Of a DNA stretch of 64,000 nucleotides, positions 26,877 through 35,172 are shown piece by piece. Position numbers and translations under genes: made by a program. The notes beneath the pieces are model-generated. The model worked only from the letters and a program-made list of their open reading frames with translations. It was not told where the DNA came from and did no database searches. Source of the DNA: Anaerolineales bacterium (GTDB lineage Bacteria > Chloroflexota > Anaerolineae > Anaerolineales > UBA11579); assembly GCA_025808555.1 (NCBI GenBank), contig CP075526.1, positions 1,974,712 through 2,038,711 of the forward strand. Reading direction: 5' to 3'. Within the stretch, counting starts at the first letter, position 1. Each line of letters begins with the position of its first letter.

Positions 26877-26947
26877 GTCATTGCGAGCCACAGGCCGCAA
26901 AGCGGCCTGTGAGCGTGGCAATCTACCTTCTTATGTCCTGAAGCAAT
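26877..26947. repeat. Dispersed intergenic repeat, CATTGCGAG type
   Basis: Begins with CATTGCGAGCCACAGG and contains the hairpin ACAGGCCGC/GCGGCCTGT and a GGCAATCT block. It ends with CAATGAC, the inverse of its start. The first 16 bases recur inverted at 51623-51638, and the CATTGCGAG core recurs at 43459. It is noncoding and not recognised as an IS. Confidence 0.7.
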
Positions 26948-26960
26948 GACAGCTGCCGCG

Positions 26961-27038
26961 CGGAGAAGCGTTACTCGGCAAAGCCGAGTAGCTTCTCCAG
27001 TGGGAAACTACGCCAGCTCTGCTGGCGTCAGTTTCCCA
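26961..27038. repeat. Two tandem long hairpins at the 3' end of dinG
   Basis: GGAGAAGC..TTACTCGGC pairs with GCCGAGTA..GCTTCTCC. Next to it GGGAAACT..GCCAGC pairs with GCTGGC..AGTTTCCC, the latter overlapping the last codons of the helicase gene. There is no long T-run. They may end or stabilise the dinG transcript. Confidence 0.6.
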
Positions 27039-29847
27039 ACCATTGCGCCGCGGCCCGCGGCAGGGCGGCCAGGCTGCCCTTGCGCAACGTGCATTGCGGC
27101 AGCGAATCAATAAAAAGTGTGCCGTATTGCTTGGTAAGGATGCGACGGTCAAAGATGGCCACCACGCCGCGGTCGAACTGGGTGCGGATCAGGCGACCAA
27201 AGCCTTGGCGGAAGCGTAGAATGGCTTCGGGCACCTGGTACTCATAAAAGGGACTTTCAAAGGTCTCCGAGCGGGCTGCCACCAGTGGGTCGCTGGGCAC
27301 ATCAAAGGGCAGGCGCACGATCGCCAGCACGCTCAGCGCTTCGCCGGCAATGTCCACGCCCTCCCAGAAGGCACGCGTGCCCAGCAGCACGCCGGCCTTG
27401 CTGGTGCGGAAGTTCTCGAGCAAGGCGTGGGGCGAAGCCCCTTCGCCTTGCTCATATACCTCGATGCCGGCCTGGCGCAGCGGCCCACTGATGGCGCGTG
27501 AGGTGCGCCGCAACTGCTCGTATGAGGTGAATAGCGCCAGGGTGCGCCCGTTGGCCGCTTTGGCCAGATCGATCAGGCCGCGCTCCACGTGGGCCTGGTA
27601 GGCATGCCGCTCGGCGGGTTCGGGCATATCGTCCACTAGGTACAGCATGGCGGCGCTCTCGTAATCGAAAGGCGAACCTAGCGCCAGCTCTTCGGCTTCC
27701 TGGGCACGCAGGCGGCTCTTGATATAGCCGAACTCGCCCGCCGCGGTCAGTGTGGCCGAGGTCATCACCACGCTGGTCTTCTTGTGCCAGATGTGCTCTT
27801 CCATCAATTCGCCCACATGCAGCGGGGCCGCGTTGAGCACCACGCTCTGGCGCTGTGGGTTCATCTCCACCCAGTACACAATATCGGGCTTGGGTTCGAA
27901 CACCAGTCCCTGCAACTGCTTGTTGAGCTCGCTCAGGCTGCGGTAGCTGTTGCCAATGTTGCCGGCCAGGTCTTCCAATTCCTCCACACCTTGTGCGCCC
28001 AGGTCCTTCATGCCGCGCTGGATCTGCTCGACTGTGCCCAGCAACGGTTGCAGCGCCAGTTGTGCGTCCTCCCATGCGGTTTCGACCTGCAGCCAGGCCG
28101 GCAAAGTGCGTGTGCCTTCGACGATGCGTTCCTGGTGCACATAGTCGCTGCCTTCCGGCAGGCCCTCGCGCTGCTCCATGACGAAGCGCAGGATGGCGCC
28201 GAAGACGCGCGTAAGCAAGTTCTGGAACTGGAAAGCGCGGTCAGTGGCGTCTTCCACCAGCGTCTCCAACGCGGCGCGCTGGCCGGGCTGCAGCGCCTGC
28301 TGGCTGACCACCAACAGGCGCCCCAGCTGGCCTGAGCGGCTGCCACCCAGCTCCTTTAGGGCGCGCTCCACTTCCGGCTGGGTCAGCCGGAAGCTGAGCG
28401 CGCTGGTGGTGGCCGCTTCAATGTGGTGCGCCTCATCCACGACAAGGTACTGATACTCCGGCAGCACGCGGCTGCCAGTGGCCACATCTGCCAGTAGCAG
28501 GGCGTGATTCACTACCACCAGGTCGGCGTTCTCGGCGGCCTGGTAGGCGCGGTGGAACGGACAGATACCGCCCATGCGCACCACGCAGGTCTCGCCGCCG
28601 CAATTCTCATCCGCGGCCGAGATGCGCGTCCATACCGAACGCTCGCCCGCGCCATTCAGATTTAGCTCGCCGCGGTCGCCACTTTGCGTACTCTCCAGCC
28701 ACACCAGCACCTTGGCCAGCACGCGCAATTCCTCGGCGGTCTCCGGCCCGCGGCGTCGCATCGCCATCAAGCGGCGCGGGCACAAATAATTGTTGCGGCC
28801 TTTCAGCACCACTGCCTGCACTGGCTCGCCCAGCGCTTTTTGCAGGTCAGGGATGTCTTTATAGATCAGCTGATCTTGCAGGTTGATGGTGTTGGTGGAG
28901 ATTACGACGCGCGTATCGTTCTGTCTGGCAAACAATGCCGCCGGCAATAGATAAGCCATCGACTTGCCGGTGCCGGTGCCAGCTTCCACCAACAGGTGGT
29001 GGCCTTCGCCCAGCGCTTCACCAACAGCGCGCAGCATCTCGACTTGCTGGCTGCGATGCTCAAAGTTCTCGAAGTCGCGTGCCAGCGCGCCGCCCGGTTG
29101 CAGTAGGGCGGTGGCTTCTTCTAGATCCAGCGGCTTGGGCTCCTCCGGCTCGCCGCTGCGCCCGCGGCCGCCTTCGCCGCGCCCGCCGGGCGTACGCTCC
29201 GGCCGGGTGAAGATGGGGCCGCGGGCCGCGAAGTTGCTGCCTGCCGGCAAGCTTTCATCACTGCGCTCACGCAGCGCGTAGCGGAAGGCCAGCTCGCCAC
29301 CCCAGGCCTGGCTTTCTGCCAGGCGAGCGATCTCGGCCAGTAGCTCCAGCGGCATTTCCAGCATGCGCTCGTATAAGCGTGCATACACCGCCTGGGTCAC
29401 CTTGGCGTCATCCAGGGCGCGGTGGGTGGCCGGGTGGGCCACGTTGAGCTGCTGGCCCAGGGCGCCCAGGTTATAGCGCCCGGCGCCCGGCATCATGACC
29501 GCGGCAATATCATAGGTATCGATGGAGTCGTTGTATCTAAACAGGTTGTGGCGGCGCAAAAAGCTAAGGTCAAAGGCGATCCGTTGCCCCAGAATAGGGG
29601 CTTCGCCTACGAAGCCGGCCAACGACCCGGCCACATCCCGCATGCTGGGCGCCTGGCGCACCATGTTGTCGTTGATCCCGGTCAGTTGGGTGATAAAGGG
29701 TGGGATCCGCCGCCCGGGGTTGATCAGGCTATGCCATTCACCCTCGATGCGGCTGCCGTCGAAGCGCACCGCCCCAATCTCGATGATGGCGTCGCTTTGC
29801 GGGTCTATGCCTGTGCTCTCAATGTCCAAGGCTACGATGCTAGGCAT
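27028..29847 (-). CDS. dinG: DnaQ-type exonuclease/DinG-type helicase fusion
   Basis: Protein of 939 residues. Residues 1-165 form a DEDDh 3'-5' exonuclease: IVALDIESTGIDPQSDAIIEIG, then FVGEAPILGQRIAFD, then HRALDDAKVT. Then comes an XPD/DinG superfamily 2 helicase with Walker A EAGTGTGKSMAYLLPAA, cysteines for a 4Fe-4S cluster (YLCPRRLM; ENCGGETC; GGICPFHRAY), the VVDEAHHIE box and a C-terminal domain ending GFGRLIRTQFDRGVVAIFDRRI. Gram-positive DinG has this fusion. TATACT (29854-29859, minus) is 6 nt before the ATG, so it is leaderless. It probably unwinds 5'-3' damaged or replication-blocked DNA. Confidence 0.95.
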   Translation of the reverse strand: MPSIVALDIESTGIDPQSDAIIEIGAVRFDGSRIEGEWHSLINPGRRIPPFITQLTGINDNMVRQAPSMRDVAGSLAGFVGEAPILGQRIAFDLSFLRRHNLFRYNDSIDTYDIAAVMMPGAGRYNLGALGQQLNVAHPATHRALDDAKVTQAVYARLYERMLEMPLELLAEIARLAESQAWGGELAFRYALRERSDESLPAGSNFAARGPIFTRPERTPGGRGEGGRGRSGEPEEPKPLDLEEATALLQPGGALARDFENFEHRSQQVEMLRAVGEALGEGHHLLVEAGTGTGKSMAYLLPAALFARQNDTRVVISTNTINLQDQLIYKDIPDLQKALGEPVQAVVLKGRNNYLCPRRLMAMRRRGPETAEELRVLAKVLVWLESTQSGDRGELNLNGAGERSVWTRISAADENCGGETCVVRMGGICPFHRAYQAAENADLVVVNHALLLADVATGSRVLPEYQYLVVDEAHHIEAATTSALSFRLTQPEVERALKELGGSRSGQLGRLLVVSQQALQPGQRAALETLVEDATDRAFQFQNLLTRVFGAILRFVMEQREGLPEGSDYVHQERIVEGTRTLPAWLQVETAWEDAQLALQPLLGTVEQIQRGMKDLGAQGVEELEDLAGNIGNSYRSLSELNKQLQGLVFEPKPDIVYWVEMNPQRQSVVLNAAPLHVGELMEEHIWHKKTSVVMTSATLTAAGEFGYIKSRLRAQEAEELALGSPFDYESAAMLYLVDDMPEPAERHAYQAHVERGLIDLAKAANGRTLALFTSYEQLRRTSRAISGPLRQAGIEVYEQGEGASPHALLENFRTSKAGVLLGTRAFWEGVDIAGEALSVLAIVRLPFDVPSDPLVAARSETFESPFYEYQVPEAILRFRQGFGRLIRTQFDRGVVAIFDRRILTKQYGTLFIDSLPQCTLRKGSLAALPRAAAQWLGN

Positions 29848-29938
29848 TTAGGCAGTATAACATCTGTTCTAATATGGCTTCAGGCTGTAATCTGGTCTAA
29901 CCGAGTGCGATTCCTCTTGCCACCCGGCGGGTTGGTAA

Positions 29939-29944
29939 TATAAT
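29939..29944 (+). promoter_or_regulatory. -10 box upstream of the KimA-like permease
   Basis: TATAAT about 69 nt before the chosen ATG 30014. The short leader carries no recognisable c-di-AMP (ydaO-type) riboswitch. Confidence 0.5.
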
Positions 29945-30013
29945 CGGCCTTCGTGCCTGTAGCCAAGACGGGGCCATGGTGGTTCCCAGGATGCAGGCGT
30001 GGAGTTTATTGGT

Positions 30014-31999
30014 ATGAAAGACAACACGGATAAGAAGTTGGCCGAGATCGCCCGCCAGGACGATCGCATCTCCTACAAGAAAGTCGGTCATATCCCTAAA
30101 CGAGGAATTTGGCATTGGTTCTTTGGACGGCCGTTAGCTTCGGCGGATGCGCCACATCAAACCATCGGCAAGGCGGTGGGTCTGGCGGTCTTCGCGTCTG
30201 ATGCGCTGTCGTCCACTGCGTACGCCACGCAGGAGATCCTGGTAATCCTTGCCCTGGCGGGCATGGGCGCGCTCAGCTTGTCTGTGCCGCTTTCCATTGC
30301 AATCGTGATCCTGCTCATCATCGTCACGATCTCGTACGAGCAGACCATTCACGCCTACCCCAATGGCGGTGGCGCGTACATCGTGGCCCGCGAGAACCTG
30401 GGCGAATACCCGGCCCTCGCCGCCGGTGCCGCGTTGCTGATGGACTACATCCTCACGGTTGCAGTGAGTATGTCATCTGGAGTGGCTCAGTTGGTTTCTG
30501 CGGTTCCAGACTTGTTGCCTTATCAGGTGCCAATTGCGGTCGGTATGGTGATGTTCATCATGCTCATCAACCTGCGCGGCGTGCGTGAGTCGGGCGTCAT
30601 TTTCTCGATTCCCACGTATTTCTTTGTCGGCATGATCTTTATTACACTCGGCTTTGGCATCAGCAAGTATCTTACGGGTAGTTTACACACAGTCACCAAC
30701 CCGCCGGAGATGGAACTGATCGGCCCGGCTTCAGGCCTGACGGTGTTCCTGGTGCTGCGCGCCTTTGCAAACGGCACGGCCGCGCTCACCGGCATTGAGG
30801 CCATTTCCAACGGCATCACCGCCTTCAAAGAACCGCGCAGCCATAATGCGGGTATCACCCTGATGTGGATGGCGGGTATTCTGAGTACTTTTTTTCTAGG
30901 CATCACTTTCATTAGCCACAACATTGGCGCAGTACCTTCTGAAGTGGAGACAGTCATCTCACAGATGGCACGCACGGTTTTCGAAGGGCGCAACGCCGCG
31001 TATCTGCTGGTTTTGGGCGCAACGACTACGATCTTGATTATGGCGGCCAACACGGCCTTTGCAGACTTCCCGCGGCTGGGCGCCCTGATTGCCGGTGACG
31101 GCTTTCTGCCGCGTCAGCTCAGCTTCCGTGGCAGCCGCCTGGTGTACTCACGCGGCATTGTGCTGCTGGCTCTGGTAGCTTCGGCTTTGATCGTAGTCTT
31201 CCAGGCACGTGTATCTTTGTTGATCCCGCTGTACGCGATCGGCGTGTTTCTTTCGTTCACTCTTTCGCAGTCGGGCATGGCGTTGCACTGGTGGCGCGCC
31301 AGCAAGATGAAAGGCAAGAAACCGGGCCGTGCCAAGCAGAAGCCGTTGCAGGCTCATGCGCAGCCGCTGACCTTTGATGCCAACTGGTTGCCGAAAATGA
31401 TCGTGAACGGCTTCGGCGCATTGTGCACCGGCATCGTGATGATTGTGTTTGCGGTTACGAAGTTTCAGGATGGCGCCTGGCTTGTGCTGGTCTTGCTGCC
31501 CATTCTTATGGCGGCTTTTATGGCCGTGCACAGCCACTACAAAGATCTGGCTAACCGCCTGACTCTGGAAGGCTTCAAGGTGCCTGGCCCGATCAAGCGC
31601 CAGAAGGTGATCATGCCCATCTCCGGCGTGCACCGCGGCACGCTGAATGCGTTGCGCTATGCCAAATCGCTCAGCAAGGATGTGACCGTGCTGCATGTGG
31701 CGGTGGATGCCGAGGCGGGCGAGAAGGTGCTGCTGAAGTGGCAAAAATGGGCGCCGGATGACAATCTGGTGGTGCTGGGTTCGCCGTATCGTTTGCTGCT
31801 GGAGCCTATCCTGCGCTATGTCAAGAATGCCGCCGATAACCGCAAGCCTAATGAGATCGTGACAGTGGTGGTGCCGGAGTTTCTGCCGCGCGTGTGGTGG
31901 CATAGCTGGCTGCACACGCGGGCAGCCCAGCTGCTACGCATGCGCCTGCTATTCACCGACGGCGTAGTGGTGGTTGAAGTCCCCTACGTAGTTGACTGA
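30014..31999 (+). CDS. APC-superfamily permease, KimA-like potassium transporter
   Basis: Protein of 661 residues from ATG 30014, with GGAG 9 nt upstream. An in-frame GTG at 29999 is possible. Twelve TM helices and a hydrophilic C-terminal region of about 180 residues follow an N-terminal tail. The core carries LAVFASDALSSTAYATQEILVIL, AYPNGGGAYIVARENLGEYP, ALTGIEAISNGITAFKEP and LIPLYAIGVFLSFTLSQSGMALHWW, a pattern close to Bacillus KimA and distinct from amino-acid permeases. KimA is a proton-coupled K+ importer controlled by c-di-AMP. Specificity here is inferred. Confidence 0.85.
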   Translation: MKDNTDKKLAEIARQDDRISYKKVGHIPKRGIWHWFFGRPLASADAPHQTIGKAVGLAVFASDALSSTAYATQEILVILALAGMGALSLSVPLSIAIVILLIIVTISYEQTIHAYPNGGGAYIVARENLGEYPALAAGAALLMDYILTVAVSMSSGVAQLVSAVPDLLPYQVPIAVGMVMFIMLINLRGVRESGVIFSIPTYFFVGMIFITLGFGISKYLTGSLHTVTNPPEMELIGPASGLTVFLVLRAFANGTAALTGIEAISNGITAFKEPRSHNAGITLMWMAGILSTFFLGITFISHNIGAVPSEVETVISQMARTVFEGRNAAYLLVLGATTTILIMAANTAFADFPRLGALIAGDGFLPRQLSFRGSRLVYSRGIVLLALVASALIVVFQARVSLLIPLYAIGVFLSFTLSQSGMALHWWRASKMKGKKPGRAKQKPLQAHAQPLTFDANWLPKMIVNGFGALCTGIVMIVFAVTKFQDGAWLVLVLLPILMAAFMAVHSHYKDLANRLTLEGFKVPGPIKRQKVIMPISGVHRGTLNALRYAKSLSKDVTVLHVAVDAEAGEKVLLKWQKWAPDDNLVVLGSPYRLLLEPILRYVKNAADNRKPNEIVTVVVPEFLPRVWWHSWLHTRAAQLLRMRLLFTDGVVVVEVPYVVD

Positions 32000-32000
32000 T

Positions 32001-32030
32001 AAAAAAGCGGAGCTTTGCTCCGCTTTTTTC
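32001..32030. terminator. Bidirectional terminator
   Basis: AAAAAAGCGGAGC/GCTCCGCTTTTTT stem with a TTT loop between the convergent permease and ctlX genes. Confidence 0.93.
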
Positions 32031-32969
32031 TTATTGAGCGCTGGACGCAAATACTTCGGCCAGCATGCAGCGGGCGCTGCCGCCGCCGGTCTGCTCGATC
32101 ACGTTGATCTGCACGGGCAACAGCTCGCCATACTTGGCGAGCTCTTGTTTTTGCTCGGCCGTGAAGGCATCGTAGGCGCTCTGTGACATCACGATCAGCC
32201 GTTCACCGGCCGTGTTCTTGACGTGCAGAATGTTGGCGGTGAACGCGTAAACCTGCGGCAGCGTAACGGCGATCAGCTCGCGGCCGTAGGAGGTCAGCTT
32301 GCTTTCCAGCAGAGTGCGCTCAGCATCGTCTTTCACAGCTTCCATGCAGCACACGGCAAAGCCCTCGCCGATGCTCAGCATGACATTGGTGTGATAGATG
32401 GGCAGGCTGTCCTTGTCATAAGCATGGAAGAACACGCCTTCGTAGCCCATTTGGTTACACCAGGCGTCAAAGGCTTCCTTGGTGGTGCGCGGTGAGGCCA
32501 TGGCGAAGGCCACCTTGTGCGCCCGGTCGAGCACCAGGCTGCCGGTACCCTCCAGGATCTGCCCGCGGGCCTCCTGGGCGGAAAGATCCAGCGTTTCGCC
32601 GGCAGGGATGTGGGCGGCGGCCAGCAGGTTGGCCAGCGCCTGCGGCTGGCGCTCGGCGCGGCGGTTGGGGGTCAGCATCGGATACAGCGCCAGGGTGCCA
32701 TCGGCGTGATGCGAGAACCAGTTGTTGGGGAACACCGCATCCGGCGTGACAGCATCGGCGGGTGAGGGCAGCACCAGCACATTCACGCCGCGGGCGCGCA
32801 GGGCGGCCACCATGCCGTTGAATTCGGCCAGGGCCACATCCCGCAAGGCCTCGGCGGCCTGCTGCGGCTTGTTCTGAAAGACGTTGGTCTCGGCCGTCTC
32901 TGGGTTGTAGCCGAACTGGTCAGGGCTGACCATGACCACGGTGTCGGTCAGTTGCGGGTGTATCGTCAT
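32031..32969 (-). CDS. ctlX: Amidinohydrolase of the citrulline utilisation hydrolase (CtlX) family
   Basis: Protein of 312 residues with the five-bladed guanidino-group-modifying fold. FPNNWFSHHADGTLALYPM, ILEGTGSLVLDR and LPIYHTNVMLSIG supply the Asp and His positions. GGGSARCMLAEVF carries the nucleophile Cys at 301. The family relates to arginine deiminase and dimethylarginine hydrolase; CtlX acts in citrulline or arginine-derived compound breakdown. TATCAT (32976-32981, minus) lies 6 nt before the ATG, so the transcript is leaderless. It is monocistronic. The exact substrate is uncertain. Confidence 0.9.
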   Translation of the reverse strand: MTIHPQLTDTVVMVSPDQFGYNPETAETNVFQNKPQQAAEALRDVALAEFNGMVAALRARGVNVLVLPSPADAVTPDAVFPNNWFSHHADGTLALYPMLTPNRRAERQPQALANLLAAAHIPAGETLDLSAQEARGQILEGTGSLVLDRAHKVAFAMASPRTTKEAFDAWCNQMGYEGVFFHAYDKDSLPIYHTNVMLSIGEGFAVCCMEAVKDDAERTLLESKLTSYGRELIAVTLPQVYAFTANILHVKNTAGERLIVMSQSAYDAFTAEQKQELAKYGELLPVQINVIEQTGGGSARCMLAEVFASSAQ

Positions 32970-33171
32970 TTCAGGATGATAGTGTGGGGCAGGGCGAATG
33001 TCAAAGCCAGCTTGTCATTTGAGGAGTGCTGAAAGTTGCATGAATATGCAACTTTCAGCCTCGAAGCAATCTGCCCGCCTTTTGTCATCCCGAACGAGGC
33101 CGTAGGCCGAGGAGGGATCCGTTATGGCCCAATTGGAGTATTGCCTTGTCGGAGGCTCACAGCCGCGCGCC
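32970..33171. other. Noncoding spacer with a perfect hairpin and a dispersed repeat
   Basis: Between ctlX and the proS promoter no gene is convincing. GCTGAAAGTTGCAT (33028-33041) pairs perfectly with ATGCAACTTTCAGC (33046-33059) around a GAAT loop. A TGTCATCCCGA..GGGATCC repeat unit follows at 33083-33120. Its relative, TGTCATTCCGA..GGAATCC, is at 51676-51738. Confidence 0.6.
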
Positions 33172-33200
33172 TTGACAATCCTGCCCGCAGCCACTATCCT
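33172..33200 (+). promoter_or_regulatory. Promoter of the proS leader transcript
   Basis: A perfect TTGACA (33172-33177), a 17-nt spacer and TATCCT (33195-33200). The ATG of a small ORF begins 6 nt further on, so transcription should start at or next to that codon. Confidence 0.75.
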
Positions 33201-33206
33201 CTAGGC

Positions 33207-33287
33207 ATGCAGAAACAAGAAGCCTGTGTGGTCTTCTTCCCGGTCCCTAGCACGGCCTTGTGCCTTCCTCACCCTGCTCTGGGATAG
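33207..33287 (+). CDS. Predicted Pro-rich leader peptide of proS
   Basis: A 26-residue ORF starting at the predicted transcript 5' end. Its second half, FFPVPSTALCLPHPALG, holds four prolines in 14 residues, read from CCG, CCT, CCT and CCT codons. Proline-dependent ribosome stalling is the expected input for control of prolyl-tRNA synthetase. It is followed by three hairpins and a terminator before proS. No homologue is known to me, and the translation is a prediction. Confidence 0.5.
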   Translation: MQKQEACVVFFPVPSTALCLPHPALG

Positions 33288-33288
33288 T

Positions 33289-33340
33289 ACGCTGTAAGCA
33301 GCGTGCGCTGCTACGCAGCGCGTGCGTTGCTGCGCAACGC
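33289..33340 (+). promoter_or_regulatory. Three consecutive GC-rich hairpins in the proS leader
   Basis: ACGCTG/CAGCGT (33289-33304), GCGCTGC/GCAGCGC (33305-33321) and GCGTTGC/GCAACGC (33324-33340). The arms are similar enough to allow alternative pairing between neighbours. Confidence 0.55.
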
Positions 33341-33363
33341 AAGTAAGTAAGAATTGATCAACC

Positions 33364-33392
33364 TACGCCCCGAGTTTTTCGGGGCGTTTGTG
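33364..33392 (+). terminator. Terminator inside the proS leader (attenuator)
   Basis: A hairpin of about 8 bp, CGCCCCGA/TCGGGGCG, followed by TTTGTGTT ends 23 nt before the proS ATG and before its SD (TAGGAGAG). It would stop leader transcription unless an alternative fold forms. CTCTGGG near the leader-peptide stop can pair with CCCCGAG of the 5' arm (one mismatch). Confidence 0.7.
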
Positions 33393-33414
33393 TTATTGCA
33401 TAGGAGAGATTGTT

Positions 33415-35172
33415 ATGAAAATGAGCCACATGTTCGGCACCACCATGCGCCAGGCGCCCGCTGAAGCCGAAACCAAGAGCCACCAGCTGCTGGTGCGGGC
33501 TGGCTTCATCCGCCAGTTGGGCGCCGGCATCTACTCGCTCATGCCGATGGGCAAGCGCTCCATCGACAAGATCGAGAACATCATGCGCGCCGAGATGAAC
33601 GCCATCGGCGGGCAGGAGCTGTTCATGCCTGTGGTGCATCCGGCCGACCTGTGGCAGGAGACCGGGCGCTGGTACCAGATCGGCGATGAGATGAGCCGCT
33701 TCAAGGACCGCAAGGATCATGACATGGTGCTGGCCATGACCCACGAAGAAGTCGTGGCTGACCTGGCGCGCCGCGAGGTGCAATCCTACAAACAGTTGCC
33801 CATGCTGGTGTATCACATCCAGACCAAGTGGCGTGATGATCCCCGCCCGCGCGCCGGTTTGATCCGTGTGCGCGAGTTCACCATGAAGGACAGTTACAGC
33901 CTGGATGCTGACGAGGCCGGGCTGGATGTGCAATACCGTGCTCACTATCAGGCCTACTTCAACATCTTCCGCCGCGCCGGCCTGCCGGTCATCAGCGTGG
34001 GCGCGGATGTGGGCATGATGGGGGGCAGCCTGGCGCACGAATACATGTACCTGACCCCGGTGGGCGAGGATACGCTGGTGCTGTGTGACGCGTGCGGCTA
34101 CCGCGCCAACCGCCAGATCGCTCGCTTCCGCAAAGAGCAGCCTGCCGCCGAAGAAGCCGCCGCACTGGAGAAGGTGGCCACGCCGGGCGTTAGCACCATC
34201 GAGTCACTGGCGAATTTCCTCAACCTGCCCAAGAGCAAGACCGCCAAAGCGGTCTTCATGACCGCCACCTTCAAGGGCGACGAAGGCGACAGCCAGAAGC
34301 TGGTCTTCGCCGTGGTGCGCGGTGACATGGAGGTCAATGAGACCAAGCTGACCAATGCCATCAAAGCCGCCGAGCTGCGCCCGGCGCACGAGGACGAGAT
34401 CCGCGCCATCGGAGCCGCGCCAGGCTACGCTTCGCCGATCGGCCTGCAGGGCGCGCTCATCGTCGTCGATGACCTGGTCGAGAGTTCACCCAACCTGGTG
34501 GCAGGCGCCAACGATGAGGGGTTCCACTACCTCAACACCAATTACGGCCGTGACTACAAGGCTGATACTGTGGCCGACATTGTGGCCGTGGAAGAGGGCT
34601 TTGCTTGCGCCAACTGCGGACAGCCCGTGCGTACCTCCCGCGGCGTAGAGGTCGGTAACATCTTCAAGCTCGGCACGCGCTATTCGGCCTCGCTTGGCGC
34701 CAACTTCCTGGACGCCGAAGGCGCCGAGCGCCCGGTGGTGATGGGCTCGTATGGCATCGGCTCCGGCCGCATGCTGGCCTGCATCGCCGAGGAGCACAAT
34801 GATGACAAGGGTCTGATCTGGCCCATCACCACCACGCCTTACGAGGTGCATTTGGTGAGCCTGCGCGGCGGCGAAGCGATTGCTGCCCAGCTCTATGAGG
34901 ATCTGCGCGCCGCTGGCCTGGATGTGCTGTTCGACGATCGTGACGAATCGCCCGGCGTTAAGTTCAATGATGCCGACCTCATCGGTTTGCCCATTCGCCT
35001 CACTGTCAGCGAGCGCTCGCTGCAGGCGGGCGGCGTGGAGTTCAAGCTGCGCCGTGAGGCTGACCGCAGCATCGTGCCGCAGGCCGAGGCCGTGCGCGCC
35101 ACGGTGGATGCAGTCGGCACACTGCTCGCCGAGATTGACGCGAGCATCACCGACGTGCCCTTCGAGGACTAA
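33415..35172 (+). CDS. proS: Prolyl-tRNA synthetase
   Basis: Protein of 585 residues from ATG 33415, with AGGAGAG 7 nt upstream. It is a bacterial-type class II ProRS: motif 1 region with RQLGAGIYSLMPMGKRSIDKIENIM, then AMTHEEVVADLARREV, then RAGLIRVREFTMKDSYS, and GSYGIGSGRMLACIAEE as motif 3. The YbaK-like editing insertion lies at about residues 225-385 (NLPKSKTAKAVFM, then APGYASPIGL). A C-terminal anticodon-binding domain follows. It charges tRNA-Pro. It is the first structural gene of a unit continuing into two patatins and an esterase. Confidence 0.97.
   Translation: MKMSHMFGTTMRQAPAEAETKSHQLLVRAGFIRQLGAGIYSLMPMGKRSIDKIENIMRAEMNAIGGQELFMPVVHPADLWQETGRWYQIGDEMSRFKDRKDHDMVLAMTHEEVVADLARREVQSYKQLPMLVYHIQTKWRDDPRPRAGLIRVREFTMKDSYSLDADEAGLDVQYRAHYQAYFNIFRRAGLPVISVGADVGMMGGSLAHEYMYLTPVGEDTLVLCDACGYRANRQIARFRKEQPAAEEAAALEKVATPGVSTIESLANFLNLPKSKTAKAVFMTATFKGDEGDSQKLVFAVVRGDMEVNETKLTNAIKAAELRPAHEDEIRAIGAAPGYASPIGLQGALIVVDDLVESSPNLVAGANDEGFHYLNTNYGRDYKADTVADIVAVEEGFACANCGQPVRTSRGVEVGNIFKLGTRYSASLGANFLDAEGAERPVVMGSYGIGSGRMLACIAEEHNDDKGLIWPITTTPYEVHLVSLRGGEAIAAQLYEDLRAAGLDVLFDDRDESPGVKFNDADLIGLPIRLTVSERSLQAGGVEFKLRREADRSIVPQAEAVRATVDAVGTLLAEIDASITDVPFED

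Noticed and set aside
29945-30013. c-di-AMP (ydaO) riboswitch before the KimA-like gene
   Set aside because: The leader is only about 60 nt, too short for the known fold, and lacks its conserved pieces.
33207-33414. T-box leader before proS
   Set aside because: The T-box sequence (AGGGTGGNACCGCG type) and specifier loop are absent; attenuation by a leader peptide fits better.
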